A DNA stretch of 64,000 nucleotides, from the NCBI RefSeq assembly GCF_005405485.1, contig NZ_BJED01000010.1, positions 1 to 64,000 on the forward strand. Direction: 5' to 3'. This DNA comes from Enterococcus hulanensis. Lineage in GTDB: Bacteria > Bacillota > Bacilli > Lactobacillales > Enterococcaceae. The position numbers and the translations under genes are program-made. The notes beneath the pieces were generated by a model that did not search any database, was not told the DNA's origin, and saw only the letters and a program-made list of their open reading frames with translations. Below are positions 6,650 to 16,225 of this stretch, one piece after another (the first letter of the stretch is position 1; each line of letters starts with the position of its first letter).

Positions 6650-9067
6650 TTGGAAGAAATAGTTATTTTAAGCGCTGTACGAACACCAATTGGCAGATAT
6701 AAAGGCAAATTAGCAACCGTTTCAGCCGTCGAGCTCGGTGCAATCGCTATCAAAGAAGCGATCAAACGTGCAGAGCTTGCGCCAGATCAAGTGGAACAGG
6801 TATTTATGGGGAATGTATTGCAGGCAGGAAATGGTCAGAATGTGGCACGTCAATCAGCAGTAAAAGCAGGCGTATCCTATGAGGTACCAGCCACAACCAT
6901 TAATGAGGTTTGCGGGTCAGGAATGAAGTCGATTATTTTCGCGATGCAGCAAATATTACTAGGTGAAGCCCATGTAGTTGTTGCCGGGGGGACAGAAAAT
7001 ATGTCTCAAGCACCAAAAGTGACCAGCTTTGATTATGCAGCGCAAGAATGGCAAGAACCAAAATCAAGCATGATTTATGACGGTTTGACTGATGCTTTCA
7101 GCGGCAAGCATATGGGATTGACGGCAGAAAAGGTAGCTGAGGAATATCATGTTACTCGTGAAATGCAGGATCAATACGCATATGAGTCACAAATGAAGGC
7201 AGCAAAAGCCAGTAAAGATGGAAAGTTTGAATCAGAGATTGTTCCTATCCCTCTATCGGATGGCAGCACTTTAAGAGAAGATGAAGGGATTCGTTTTGAT
7301 TCAACATTAGAAAAAATTAGCTCATTGAAACCTGCGTTCAAAGAAGGTGGTGTTGTCACTGCGGCTAATGCTTCAACCTTGAATGATGGTGCGTCCGCAG
7401 TTGTCTTAGCGTCAAAATCCTATGCGATTGAAAATGGCTTGGCGTACTTAGCTGTTATTAATGGTTATAGTGAAGTAGGGATTGACCCAAGTATTATGGG
7501 GATGGCTCCTGTTTCAGCTATTAATAAATTATTAAATAAAGTGAATCGAACAATTGATGAGATCGATACATTCCAAATCAACGAAGCATTTGCTGCAGCT
7601 TCTGTTGCTGTTCAAAAAGAATTGAAACTGCCGGATGAAAAAATCAATACTTACGGCGGCGCAATTGCTTTAGGCCACCCTATCGGAGCTAGTGGAACAC
7701 GTATTGTAGCAACGCTGATTTCGGAATTAATTCAAGAAGACAAGCAACGTGGCGTAGCAAGTCTTTGTATCGGTGGCGGGCTGGGACTAGCCTTGATGAT
7801 TACGAAAGCGGAGGATCAAGAGACCGCAAAAAAAAAGTTCTATCAAATGACCCAAGCTGAACGCTTAGCTGAGTTGGTCAAAGAAAAAAAGTTGTCAGCT
7901 AAAGAAGCCGCGCAATTGCAAGCGGAAACTGTGCTGCCAGAAAAAATTTCGAATAACCTGATTGAAAATCAAATCAGTGAAGGTTCAATTCCTCTGGGGG
8001 TGGCACAAAATTTTGTTATCAACGGAGAAAAGAAAATTATTCCAATGGTAACAGAGGAACCTTCTGTAATTGCAGCTGCTAGTAATGCAGGTAAAATTAT
8101 CGCAAAATCTGGCGGTATTCATACGCGTGTGATCAATCAAAATATGCTGGGTCAAATTGTTTTGCGAAATGTCACAGACTTTACCGCAATAAAAAAAGTT
8201 ATTGCTGAAAATGAACAAGAACTTTTTGCCGTAGCTGAAAAGAGCTACCCGTCGATCTATCAACGTGGTGGCGGACTTAGGTCAATTGACATACGTATTT
8301 TTGAAGAGGGCTTTCTTTCATTAGATTTAGAGGTTGATACTAAAGATGCAATGGGGGCCAATATTCTAAACACGATGCTGGAAGCTATGGCCCAGGAAGT
8401 ACGGCAACTGATTCCTGATGCAGATATTTTGTTTAGTATTTTGAGCAATTACGCGACGCAGTCCTTGATCGAAGCAAGTTGCGAAATTTCTTTAGAGCAA
8501 CTTGCTCCGGAGCTCGTTGAAAAAATCATTTCGGCCAGCGACTATAGTAAAATTGATCCTTATCGTGCAGCTACCCATAATAAAGGAATCATGAATGGTA
8601 TTGATGCTGTTGTTTTAGCGACGGGGAATGATACGCGTGCAGTAGAGGCGGCTTGCCACGCTTATGCTGCTCGAAATGGACGCTATGAAGGTTTGACGGA
8701 CTGGTACATTAAAAATGATAAGCTCGTTGGAAAACTAGTTCTACCAATGAAGGTCGGCATTGTGGGCGGTGCGACAAAGGTCTTGCCTAAAGCACAATTG
8801 AGCTTAAAACTATTAGAAGTTTCATCTGCTGCCGAGTTAGGTGAAGTTATTGTGGCCGTTGGGTTGGCCCAAAATCTCGCTGCAATACGCGCTTTGGTGA
8901 CGGACGGTATCCAAAAAGGTCACATGGCGATGCAAAGCCGTTCATTAGCAATCACTGCTGGAGCGACAACCAAAGAGGTACCGCTGGTTTCCAGACAATT
9001 AAGAAAAGCTGAACGAATGAATTTGGCAACAGCAGAAGAAATTATTAAAAATCTTCGTCTGGGCTAG
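6650..9067 (+). CDS. mvaE: Bifunctional acetyl-CoA acetyltransferase / HMG-CoA reductase
   Basis: An 805-aa fusion catalysing the first and third mevalonate-pathway steps. Residues 1 to about 385 are a thiolase: nucleophile Cys88 in NEVCGSGMK, GMAPVSAI, NEAFAAA, GHPIGASG and CIGGGLG. A short linker (about 390-410) leads to a class II HMG-CoA reductase: ENQISEGSIPLGVA, TEEPSVIAA, DAMGANILNTMLE, THNKGIMNGIDAV, GNDTRAVEA and the C-terminal GIQKGHMAMQSRSLA with the catalytic His. This gene fusion is characteristic of enterococci and near relatives. The start is TTG 6650: GGAGGTG at 6638-6644 gives good spacing, and family proteins begin at this residue; the frame stays open upstream without a ribosome site. 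Confidence 0.97.
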   Translation: MEEIVILSAVRTPIGRYKGKLATVSAVELGAIAIKEAIKRAELAPDQVEQVFMGNVLQAGNGQNVARQSAVKAGVSYEVPATTINEVCGSGMKSIIFAMQQILLGEAHVVVAGGTENMSQAPKVTSFDYAAQEWQEPKSSMIYDGLTDAFSGKHMGLTAEKVAEEYHVTREMQDQYAYESQMKAAKASKDGKFESEIVPIPLSDGSTLREDEGIRFDSTLEKISSLKPAFKEGGVVTAANASTLNDGASAVVLASKSYAIENGLAYLAVINGYSEVGIDPSIMGMAPVSAINKLLNKVNRTIDEIDTFQINEAFAAASVAVQKELKLPDEKINTYGGAIALGHPIGASGTRIVATLISELIQEDKQRGVASLCIGGGLGLALMITKAEDQETAKKKFYQMTQAERLAELVKEKKLSAKEAAQLQAETVLPEKISNNLIENQISEGSIPLGVAQNFVINGEKKIIPMVTEEPSVIAAASNAGKIIAKSGGIHTRVINQNMLGQIVLRNVTDFTAIKKVIAENEQELFAVAEKSYPSIYQRGGGLRSIDIRIFEEGFLSLDLEVDTKDAMGANILNTMLEAMAQEVRQLIPDADILFSILSNYATQSLIEASCEISLEQLAPELVEKIISASDYSKIDPYRAATHNKGIMNGIDAVVLATGNDTRAVEAACHAYAARNGRYEGLTDWYIKNDKLVGKLVLPMKVGIVGGATKVLPKAQLSLKLLEVSSAAELGEVIVAVGLAQNLAAIRALVTDGIQKGHMAMQSRSLAITAGATTKEVPLVSRQLRKAERMNLATAEEIIKNLRLG

Positions 9068-9091
9068 TAAACTAATTGTCATTTTAAAAAA

Positions 9092-9121
9092 AGTAGAGTC
9101 ATAAAACGACTCTGCTTTTTT
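9092..9121 (+). terminator. Terminator of mvaE
   Basis: Stem AGTAGAGTC / GACTCTGCT (one G-U) with a 7-base loop, then a T run; 24 bases after the mvaE stop. Confidence 0.85.
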
Positions 9122-9223
9122 CTTCGAAATTTTAAAGAAACTACTGTTATTATATTTTTTTATTTGGTAGTTTTTCGAACTGTTTTCAGAATTTAATAAT
9201 TAAATTTCTAAATCTTTTTTTGA

Positions 9224-9262
9224 CCTTGAAACCTTTTTATACCAAAGGTTTTCAAGGTTTTT
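9224..9262 (+). terminator. Second terminator-like hairpin upstream of the M-box promoter
   Basis: CCTTGAAACCTTT (9224-9236) pairs with AAAGGTTTTCAAGG (9244-9257) with a single bulge, then five T residues. No gene lies between this and the mvaE terminator, so it probably shields the magnesium-responsive promoter from read-through. I see nothing else in 9122-9300. Confidence 0.65.
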
Positions 9263-9308
9263 CTATTTTGATAATTGAAAAAGAGAAACGAAATTTTCAA
9301 AAAAATGT

Positions 9309-9337
9309 TTGACAGGTGATTCATAACTTGTTATATT
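9309..9337 (+). promoter_or_regulatory. Promoter of the M-box/mgtA transcript
   Basis: A consensus -35 TTGACA (9309-9314), an exact 17-base spacer and TATATT (9332-9337) predict a start near 9344, just ahead of the riboswitch aptamer. Confidence 0.8.
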
Positions 9338-9354
9338 GTGTTCGAAAATAAAAT

Positions 9355-9597
9355 ATGATTTGTTAGGTGAGGCTCCTATACAAACATAGGCTACTGCCCA
9401 AAAATGTCGAGAGACGCCAATGGGTAGAACAGGAACTGTCGAATACAAGGCTTTTCTTAAGGTAGCTAAGATGTTTGTCTTTACGTTGTATAGTGCCAAA
9501 ACTCAACGATTAGATCGACTATACGACTTTGTCTATTTGGGATGAATTGATTGGTAAGGCTTTTCGCTGAGTTTTTGAGCGAAAAGTCTTTTTTTGC
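9355..9597 (+). promoter_or_regulatory. M-box (ykoK leader) Mg2+ riboswitch with terminator
   Basis: The conserved M-box core is plain: GTTAGGTGAGGCTCCTATA, ACATAGGCTACTGCCC, TGTCGAGAGACGCCAATGGG and the 3' part of the aptamer to about 9541. The expression platform ends in a strong terminator: AGGCTTTTCGCT (9557-9568) / AGCGAAAAGTCT (9578-9589) and a T8 run. In this family Mg2+ binding favours the terminator, so downstream genes are expressed at low Mg2+. The downstream MgtA-type ATPase agrees with that role. Confidence 0.95.
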
Positions 9598-9654
9598 GTA
9601 ACGGTCATTGCTATTTTCAAGATAGAAAAGGGAGGGATTTACCATGGTAAAACA

Positions 9655-10128
9655 GTGTTCACATTAACTAAGTGGAATAGCTCATTGTATTGTGAGGCAT
9701 TAACATTAAGAAACAAGGTATTAAAGGCAAGTTCTGGAAAACGATTTTTATTGAAAGCGCCAAAAGATGAGAGAAATGATCTTCACTTGATTATTAAGCA
9801 GGAAGATCACGTAGTAGGAACTTTATTGCTTCATCCGATTTCAGAAAAATGTGTACAAATCAAGCAGGTTGCAGTGGATTCTCGTTATCAAGGAGCAGGA
9901 TTAGGTAAAAATTTACTCATTTATGCGGAACAGGTCGCAAGAAGATTTGGTTTTTGCTTTGTATTTCTTACAGGGAGAAAACAGGCCTGGGGATTTTATG
10001 AAAAGCTAGGATACCAAACTATATCGAATGATTATCAGGAAGGTCAATTAATCATGCGAATCTACAAAAAAGACCTTCAGTCGCCACTGGAACAGGTGGA
10101 AAAAAGGGAGATGAAAACAAATGGATGA
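9655..10128 (+). CDS. GNAT family N-acetyltransferase, first gene after the M-box
   Basis: About 157 aa with the GNAT acetyl-CoA loop VDSRYQGAGLGKNLLIYAEQ near residue 80 and the C-terminal AWGFYEKLGYQ. The substrate is unknown. It is the first gene under the Mg2+ riboswitch, which is unusual for an acetyltransferase. The start is odd: the strong GGGAGGG site (about 9630-9637) serves ATG 9644, but that frame stops after seven codons, while this frame only offers GTG 9655. One extra A in the AAAA run at 9649-9652 would join them as MVKTVFTLTKW. Either GTG is used, or the gene carries a one-base frameshift at its start. Confidence 0.7.
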   Translation: MFTLTKWNSSLYCEALTLRNKVLKASSGKRFLLKAPKDERNDLHLIIKQEDHVVGTLLLHPISEKCVQIKQVAVDSRYQGAGLGKNLLIYAEQVARRFGFCFVFLTGRKQAWGFYEKLGYQTISNDYQEGQLIMRIYKKDLQSPLEQVEKREMKTNG

Positions 10129-10201
10129 CAGTAGTTCAATAATTACGGGTTTGTGGCAGAAAAAAGTGAATAAAAAGACGCTATTGTCTATTTGTTTTTA
10201 A
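10121..10201 (+). CDS. Possible 26-aa micro-ORF between the GNAT gene and mgtA
   Basis: ATG 10121 overlaps the GNAT stop codon (ATGGATGA) and opens a 26-codon frame beginning MDDSSSIITGLWQKK. The GGGAG at 10106-10110 lies 10 bases upstream, so translational coupling is possible. No transmembrane segment is evident. Small regulatory peptides are known in other mgt operons, but no similarity is claimed, and the ORF may be chance. Confidence 0.25.
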   Translation: MDDSSSIITGLWQKKVNKKTLLSICF

Positions 10202-10243
10202 CCCCCGCTTTTCTCCATAAGCCCGTCTGTAGGAGGGACAACC

Positions 10244-12982
10244 ATGAATACGCTAAAAGATATTATCTTATACCTGTTTATTGGAATAGGGTTATGGCAT
10301 ATTTTTTTCGGGGAAAAGGAGAAGAACATGAAACAACAAAAATTAACGACGACAAAAACGAATTATAGTTTATTTGCCAAAAAGACAACAAGGAGCATCT
10401 TTGAAACATTCAGAACATCGAGTCTTGGATTGTCGAGTGAGCAAGTTGAAGAAGCAAAAGAAAAGTTCGGAGAGAACAAAATTCCGTATAAGAAATCTAC
10501 ACCATTTTTTATCGAGGTTTTAAAAGCATTTATCACACCGTTTACTTTGGTGTTAATTGGTTTGGGAGTGATTTCTCTCATCACAGAAGGGATCATGCCT
10601 GAACCAGGTGAAAAAGATTTCTTCGGCAGCGGGATTATTTTAGTCATGGTATTAGTCAGCGGCACAATGACCTTGGTACAATCTGTACGTTCAAACAAGG
10701 CTGCTGAAAAGTTGAAATCACTTGTAAAAGTTACCGCAACAGTTCGCAGAGACAATCAGTATAAGGAAATTCCTATGGAAGAAATTGTCTGCGGAGATTT
10801 AGTTAAACTTTCCGCGGGAGATATGATTCCAGCAGATATCCGCTTGATTTCTGCAAAGGATTTATTTATTTCACAATCGGCACTGACCGGTGAGAGCTAT
10901 CCTGTTGAGAAATGTGCTGACAAAATGAATTGGCAAAAAGAATCTGAGACCAGCTATGATAATTTAGTATTTATGGGAAGCAATGTAATCAGCGGAAGCG
11001 CTGAAGGAATAGTCATTGCCACAGGAGCGAAAACGCTATTCGGCGATGTTGCTAAATCCTTATCTGCTACACCGATTCAAACCAGCTTTGAGCTGGGAAT
11101 TCGCAAGACGTCCTTTTTGTTTATTAAGTTTATGGCATTGATGGCTCCGACAGTAATTGTGATTAATGGATTTACTAAAGGAGATTGGATGGAAGCTTTC
11201 TTATTTGGTTTATCCGTTGCTGTGGGGCTGACGCCAGAAATGCTGCCGATGATCGTTACGACAAATTTAGTTAAAGGCGCTACAGGGATGGCAAAGAATG
11301 GTACGATCATCAAAAATCTAAATGCTATCCAAAATTTTGGTGCGATAGATGTTTTATGCACGGATAAAACCGGAACGCTGACGCAAGATAAAATCATTCT
11401 TGAATATCATCTGGATTGTGATGGTGAAGAAGATAATCGTGTCTTGAGACATGCGTATCTCAATAGCTATTATCAAACGGGGCTGAAAAATCTGATTGAC
11501 GTAGCAATTATCGAATCAACTAATCAAGAATTAGATACAAATAAGATTCGCTACAAAAAAGTTGATGAGATTCCGTTTGACTTTCAGCGTCGCAGAATGA
11601 GTGTGGTCGTAGAAGATCAATATGGCAAAACACAAATGATTACAAAGGGCGCAATCGAAGAGATGTTGGAAATTTCTTCCTTTGTTGATTTTAAAGGGCA
11701 GGTCACTAAACTAACTGATGAAGTAAAAAAACAGGTTTTGAGAAAAGTTCATGAGTTGAATGAGGATGGGTTACGAGTGATTGGTGTTGCTCAAAAGACA
11801 AATCCAAGTGTGGTCGGTGAATTTTCAACTGCGGATGAGGCAGAAATGGTCTTGATTGGTTACTTGGCATTTTTAGATCCGCCAAAAGAAACGACCAAAC
11901 AGGCATTGCAAGCATTAAAGGATAACGGCGTGGGAGTAAAAGTTTTAACTGGCGATAATGCACTAGTGACAAAATCTGTCTGTAAGCAAGTTGGACTAGG
12001 GGCAGAAACGATCATCCACGGAGAAGGCTTAGTCCATTTAAGAGATGAAGAATTAGCAGAAATTGCAGAAAGTTATAATGTATTTGTAAAATTGAACCCG
12101 CAACAGAAGCAAAAAATCACCAGTTTACTTAGAGAAAACGGACATACAGTTGGTTTTCTGGGTGACGGGATCAATGATGCGCCAGCAATGAAAGCGGCAG
12201 ATGTTGGGATATCTGTTGATACGGCTGTTGACATTGCTAAAGAATCTGCTGATGTGATTTTATTGGAGAAAGATTTGATGATTCTCGAACAGGGAATTCT
12301 TTCAGGCAGAGAAACCTTCGGGAACATTATGAAATATATCAAAGCAACTGCAAGTTCAAATTTCGGAAATATGTTTTCAGTCTTGATTGCAAGTTCGTTC
12401 TTACCATTTTTACCAATGCTGCCATTGCAAATTTTATTTTTGAATCTGATTTACGATATTTCTTGTATTTCAATTCCATGGGATCGAATGGATAAGGAAT
12501 ATTTGGAGAAGCCCAAAAAATGGACAGCATCTAGTATTGGGAAATTTATGATTTGGCTGGGACCAACGAGTTCGGTCTTTGATATCACGACCTACTTATT
12601 GATGTACTTTGTCATTTGTCCAACAGTGCTTGGAGGAGATTTCCATTCTTTATCTCCCGAGCAGCAAGCAGCCTTTATCGCGATTTTCCATGCAGGCTGG
12701 TTTGTTGAATCGCTTTGGTCACAAACACTGGTCTTGCATGCGTTGCGCACACCTCAGATTCCATTTATCCAAAGTAGAGGCTCCTTCATCATGACAGTGA
12801 TCACTACTATGGGGATTATTACTGGGACTCTTTTACCATTTACGAATTTTGGTAAAAATTTAGGCTTGGGAATTCTTCCTAATCAATATTGGTTATGGCT
12901 AGTTATTACGATTTTTGCATACCTGATTTTGGTTACATTGGTGAAAAAAGTTTATATTCAACGTTATCAAGAATTGCTCTAA
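10244..12982 (+). CDS. mgtA: Magnesium-translocating P-type ATPase (MgtA-like)
   Basis: A type IIIB P-type ATPase importing Mg2+ across the membrane. Seen are the actuator motif LTGES near residue 225, membrane segment [14 protein letters not shown], the phosphorylation site CTDKTGTLT near 377, the nucleotide-domain [28 protein letters not shown], and C-terminal hydrophobic helices. Control by the upstream M-box agrees. Two in-frame starts each have a strong ribosome site: ATG 10244 (AGGAGGG, spacing 6) and ATG 10328 (AAAGGAG). The longer form adds 28 residues with a hydrophobic stretch ([17 protein letters not shown]) that ordinary MgtA lacks. A terminator follows. Confidence 0.93.
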   Translation: MNTLKDIILYLFIGIGLWHIFFGEKEKNMKQQKLTTTKTNYSLFAKKTTRSIFETFRTSSLGLSSEQVEEAKEKFGENKIPYKKSTPFFIEVLKAFITPFTLVLIGLGVISLITEGIMPEPGEKDFFGSGIILVMVLVSGTMTLVQSVRSNKAAEKLKSLVKVTATVRRDNQYKEIPMEEIVCGDLVKLSAGDMIPADIRLISAKDLFISQSALTGESYPVEKCADKMNWQKESETSYDNLVFMGSNVISGSAEGIVIATGAKTLFGDVAKSLSATPIQTSFELGIRKTSFLFIKFMALMAPTVIVINGFTKGDWMEAFLFGLSVAVGLTPEMLPMIVTTNLVKGATGMAKNGTIIKNLNAIQNFGAIDVLCTDKTGTLTQDKIILEYHLDCDGEEDNRVLRHAYLNSYYQTGLKNLIDVAIIESTNQELDTNKIRYKKVDEIPFDFQRRRMSVVVEDQYGKTQMITKGAIEEMLEISSFVDFKGQVTKLTDEVKKQVLRKVHELNEDGLRVIGVAQKTNPSVVGEFSTADEAEMVLIGYLAFLDPPKETTKQALQALKDNGVGVKVLTGDNALVTKSVCKQVGLGAETIIHGEGLVHLRDEELAEIAESYNVFVKLNPQQKQKITSLLRENGHTVGFLGDGINDAPAMKAADVGISVDTAVDIAKESADVILLEKDLMILEQGILSGRETFGNIMKYIKATASSNFGNMFSVLIASSFLPFLPMLPLQILFLNLIYDISCISIPWDRMDKEYLEKPKKWTASSIGKFMIWLGPTSSVFDITTYLLMYFVICPTVLGGDFHSLSPEQQAAFIAIFHAGWFVESLWSQTLVLHALRTPQIPFIQSRGSFIMTVITTMGIITGTLLPFTNFGKNLGLGILPNQYWLWLVITIFAYLILVTLVKKVYIQRYQELL

Positions 12983-12988
12983 GAGAAA

Positions 12989-13028
12989 ATCAAACGCCCC
13001 TGATTTATTAGGGGCGTTTGATCTTATT
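12989..13028 (+). terminator. Terminator of mgtA
   Basis: A perfect 13-bp stem (ATCAAACGCCCCT / AGGGGCGTTTGAT) with an 8-base loop and a T-rich tail. It overlaps the end of the convergent GNAT gene. Confidence 0.9.
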
Positions 13029-13473
13029 TTTTAATGTCGTTCCGCAAATAGACCATATCTATTAATTGAACACCTTGATCAATAATTGGTTCGCGGTAAT
13101 TATCGGTGAAAAAGTTTTTTACGCGATGGGATTCGCGAAATCCGCAATTTTTATAGAAATTCAATATGCTAGGAACGTCACCGGTGCCGACATACATTGT
13201 TTGATAACGACCTAAAAATTCATCGAATAGAAATTGGATCATCGCTTTGCCATAACCTTTTCCTTGTTCACTTGGCATAGTGGCAATATTTTTCAGTTCA
13301 CATTCTGTGTCATTTAGTTCTGTTACCACGGCTTCGCATTTTAGATCATCGTCGTATAATACAAACATTCGGCCATCCTCCAGATAACGATCGATCATGT
13401 GTTCTTCCTCATCGGCTAAACTAAGCAAGTCTAAAAATTCTTTCTTATTTGAACGTATTTCTTTAATTCTCAT
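13024..13473 (-). CDS. GNAT family N-acetyltransferase
   Basis: About 149 aa. The GNAT core is seen as NIATMPSEQGKGYGKAMIQFLFDEF (acetyl-CoA loop) with FYKNCGFRESHRV near the end. The substrate is unknown; the acidic N-terminal half resembles YvbK-type acetyltransferases. ATG 13473 (MRIKEIRS) is chosen over ATG 13488 because GAGG lies about 9 bases upstream of it. It overlaps the end of the upstream GNAT gene by 11 bases, so the two are translationally linked. Confidence 0.8.
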   Translation of the reverse strand: MRIKEIRSNKKEFLDLLSLADEEEHMIDRYLEDGRMFVLYDDDLKCEAVVTELNDTECELKNIATMPSEQGKGYGKAMIQFLFDEFLGRYQTMYVGTGDVPSILNFYKNCGFRESHRVKNFFTDNYREPIIDQGVQLIDMVYLRNDIKK

Positions 13474-13927
13474 GTAAGCTGTCCTCATTTTCTTTCATTT
13501 TTAAATGCAATATCGGAAATGCATTTCCTTGTTCATCTAACTCAGAGCGGCTAGTAACCTGAAATCCCATGTGTTGGTAAAAACCCAATGCTTTTTCATT
13601 TTGTTCATTCACGTCTACATACTTAATCTTCAGTGTATCAATGGCGTATTGAAGGAGCTTTTTACCAATCCCTTGGTTTAAAGCATTCGCATCAATAAAA
13701 AGCATCTCAATTTTTTCACCTTCGATACCAATGAAACCTAAAAGTTTTTGATCATAATAACCGTAAAGCTGCTCGATCATTAATAACCCATTTTTTACCG
13801 CTGGTTTTAATGCGTTAATGTCATTTATCGTCAAAAAATGGTGAGTGGCTTTTACGGAGGATTCCCAAATTGCCATCATTGCTTCAATTTCAGTATTATC
13901 TTTTTGATCTACTCGTCTAATTTTCAA
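13463..13927 (-). CDS. GNAT family N-acetyltransferase
   Basis: About 154 aa. Shows IEMLFIDANALNQGIGKKLLQYAID (acetyl-CoA loop) and VNEQNEKALGFYQHMGFQV, both typical of GNAT enzymes; the layout IWESSVKATHHFL near the N-terminus occurs in YjaB/PhnO-like members. The start is uncertain: TTG 13927 (MKIRRVDQ) lies about 11 bases after GGAGG, while TTG 13945 would place that site inside the gene. First gene of a two-gene GNAT unit. Confidence 0.8.
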   Translation of the reverse strand: MKIRRVDQKDNTEIEAMMAIWESSVKATHHFLTINDINALKPAVKNGLLMIEQLYGYYDQKLLGFIGIEGEKIEMLFIDANALNQGIGKKLLQYAIDTLKIKYVDVNEQNEKALGFYQHMGFQVTSRSELDEQGNAFPILHLKMKENEDSLHEN

Positions 13928-14247
13928 TATTAATTTTTCCTCCAAATTTCCTCTAAAGAAATGTTTTTAACCGCAACAAATAAAGAGCCAAAAATTCTGC
14001 TCTTAAAAATAAGACGATGAAACAAATCTTTATCGTCGCTTCAAACAATGTTTCATCTACAGTAGTTTTCTTGTTTGAAGTTTAGCAATCGTGCGTATAT
14101 TGAAGACAAAATTCCACATTGATAACAATCCTTTTATTAGTTTAGTTAATTTTAACAAGAGGTATATTGAAAAGCAATTTGCTACTGAAGAGTTCGCAGG
14201 ACAAAAAAGACAAAAACAATCAAAGTGAAAGTCTTTGTCTTTTTCTA
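13928..14247. other. Non-coding gap with a minus-strand terminator
   Basis: At 14205-14243 AAAAGACAAA pairs with TTTGTCTTTT; read on the minus strand this gives a T-ended hairpin that terminates the downstream-listed endonuclease-like gene. A GATGAAAC / GTTTCATC repeat near 14018-14061 could form a loose hairpin in the leader of the GNAT pair. I see no gene here. Confidence 0.6.
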
Positions 14248-15315
14248 TTATTTCAAACTAAAATCTAGGTATACGGGATTATGGTCGGAATATTTAAATT
14301 GCATATCTTTTACGTGCACATCTTTTACGTTGATATTATCTGACACAAGAAACCCGTCGATCAATGTCGTATAAGTTTGTCCCTTTTTGTAGGGTTCATT
14401 TAGTGCGCGAGCCGATGGGATTTTCTCTTCTGCTAGGTTACCCGTCGGTAAATGGAAGCCTGCTGGCAGCTGTTCCTTAGGAAAAGGATGGGTCCAGGTT
14501 TCACGTTTTTTACTTGTGTCAAAGACTTCAGGACTATTTCCTAAGACATCATGATTGTAGTCTCCAGCAACCATTACATAGTTGCCTTTTTTATATTCGC
14601 TTTCCATTACAGCAAAAATCTTTTTTAACTGAGCGGCTTGGACCGAGCGATCTTTAGTAAAAGCCGATAAATGTGTATTGATAGCGATTAGTTCATGATC
14701 TCCTTTAACTGGAATTCGACTGACCGTAAAGGCGCGATCCAAATCAAAAAATTTATTGAAGTTTGTTTCAATTGGTAAAGAATAGCGCTTGCTGTTAGTT
14801 ATTTCTGCTTGACTTAAGGTCACAAGACCGGATTTTGCTTGACCGATCGGATCAGTAAAAGGATAGAAGAGGTAAGAGGAATCATAGTTTTGACCGTAAA
14901 GACTATTGTAGGCCGGTAAATGTTCCTTCAGCCAAGCTACTTCATCTACATGTTGTGAGCGATCACCGTCTTGATCAACCTCCTGATAAAAAGCTAAAGT
15001 TGGATCAAGTTCTGTGGTAGTCTTGACGATTCCTTGCATATTTTCTCTGACTGTCTTTTTGTCATAGGCACGAGAGTACTTTCCACCATCCATAAAAAAG
15101 CTGTAACTTGGCGGGTAAGCACCATAACCCACATTGTGGCTCATTGCACGGTAGGTCTTATTTGTTTCAAGAGTTTGAGTATGTTGATTGTCAGGCTCCA
15201 ATGTCAGATTGTCTGGCAGACGATCGTAGCTGGCGAATAAATAAATCAAGTAGCCGCCTAAGATAACCACGATTGCGATAATAATCCCTAACAAAATTTT
15301 TAGTATCTTTTTCAC
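14248..15315 (-). CDS. Membrane-anchored endonuclease/exonuclease/phosphatase family protein
   Basis: 355 aa. An N-terminal uncleaved signal anchor (ILKILLGIIIAIVVILGGYLIYLFA) places the catalytic domain outside the membrane. The EEP fold is seen in MSHNVGYGAY, AFYQEVDQDGDRS (metal-binding Glu), INTHLSAFTKDRS, MVAGDYNHD and the terminal SDHNPVYLDF. Members cleave nucleic acids or phosphodiesters of lipids and inositol phosphates; the substrate here is unknown. ATG 15315 has AGGAGGA upstream. Monocistronic with its own terminator. Confidence 0.85.
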   Translation of the reverse strand: MKKILKILLGIIIAIVVILGGYLIYLFASYDRLPDNLTLEPDNQHTQTLETNKTYRAMSHNVGYGAYPPSYSFFMDGGKYSRAYDKKTVRENMQGIVKTTTELDPTLAFYQEVDQDGDRSQHVDEVAWLKEHLPAYNSLYGQNYDSSYLFYPFTDPIGQAKSGLVTLSQAEITNSKRYSLPIETNFNKFFDLDRAFTVSRIPVKGDHELIAINTHLSAFTKDRSVQAAQLKKIFAVMESEYKKGNYVMVAGDYNHDVLGNSPEVFDTSKKRETWTHPFPKEQLPAGFHLPTGNLAEEKIPSARALNEPYKKGQTYTTLIDGFLVSDNINVKDVHVKDMQFKYSDHNPVYLDFSLK

Positions 15316-15529
15316 TGATAATCCTCCTAATGGTAATGAAACTACTTTTACTTAAATATGCATTTTTTCGATCAATCTTACTAGTTCAAGTACAACACTA
15401 GTAAAAGACATTTCAAAAGTATCATAGCAGATTTTTGGCCGTTGACAAAGTATCCTCACTTTCCGAAAAATTCTGAACATGTTACACTGAATGAGTAGTT
15501 TTAAACGTTATTAAAAGAGAGGTTTTAAA

Positions 15530-16111
15530 ATGATTCGATTTGCAAAAAAAGAAGATGGAGCTGCCGTAGCAAAGCTTATACTGGTTATTTTAAAGGATAT
15601 GGAGCTGGATTTTTTAGAGGAGTTCGGTGAGGAGAAGGCATTGGAAGCAATCGCAGCCTGCTTTGAAGATCCAACGTATCGCTTTGGTTATGCTCGTGGT
15701 CTTGTTGAAGAAATTGATGGAGAGATCGCAGGAGCTGTTTTTGGTTATCCAGCTGATAAAGAAGCGATTATTGATCTGCCGCTGCAAAAATATTTGCAGG
15801 ATCAAGGTATCGCAGAGGATATTCAAATGTTTATTGATCCCGAGGCTTTTCCGAATGAATGGTACTTAGATTCGATAGCAGTAGACGAAAGATTCCGTGG
15901 ACAAGGAATTGGTTCAAAGTTACTGACAGCGGTTGACCGCTTAGCGACTCATGAAGGAGAAAAAGTCATTGGGTTGAATGTGGATAAAGCAAATCCTAAC
16001 GCAAAACGTTTATACTTGCGAGATGGCTTTAAGGATGTTGGTGAGATGGTTATCAGCGGGCACCTGTATGATCATATGCAACGAAGTGTTAAAGGTTTTG
16101 ACAGAAGCTGA
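15530..16111 (+). CDS. GNAT family N-acetyltransferase
   Basis: 193 aa. The acetyl-CoA loop is WYLDSIAVDERFRGQGIGSKLLTAVDRLA, followed by GLNVDKANPNAKRLYLRDGFKDVGEM. The N-terminal MIRFAKKEDGAAVAKLI is the usual first strand. The substrate is unknown. The start is well supported by AGAGAGG nine bases upstream of ATG 15530. It stands alone between divergent and convergent neighbours. Confidence 0.85.
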   Translation: MIRFAKKEDGAAVAKLILVILKDMELDFLEEFGEEKALEAIAACFEDPTYRFGYARGLVEEIDGEIAGAVFGYPADKEAIIDLPLQKYLQDQGIAEDIQMFIDPEAFPNEWYLDSIAVDERFRGQGIGSKLLTAVDRLATHEGEKVIGLNVDKANPNAKRLYLRDGFKDVGEMVISGHLYDHMQRSVKGFDRS

Positions 16112-16193
16112 TATTAAATATGAACATCATTAGTTGACCTTATATTAAAAAATTAGGGTGTTGTTTATTCTAAATTTTGAATCGAGCAGCAAA

Positions 16194-16225
16194 AAGAGCT
16201 ATGACAAAAAAATGTCATAGCTCTT
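16194..16225. terminator. Terminator between convergent genes
   Basis: A perfect 13-bp stem, AAGAGCTATGACA / TGTCATAGCTCTT, with an A6 loop, at the end of the minus-strand LURP-like gene and about 80 bases after the GNAT stop. Only weak T runs flank it. Confidence 0.7.

Noticed and set aside
7985-8448. Minus-strand ORFs of 60-130 codons inside mvaE, mgtA, the rnfD-like gene and many other genes
   Set aside because: They lie opposite strongly conserved coding sequence, lack ribosome sites, and show no recognisable motif.
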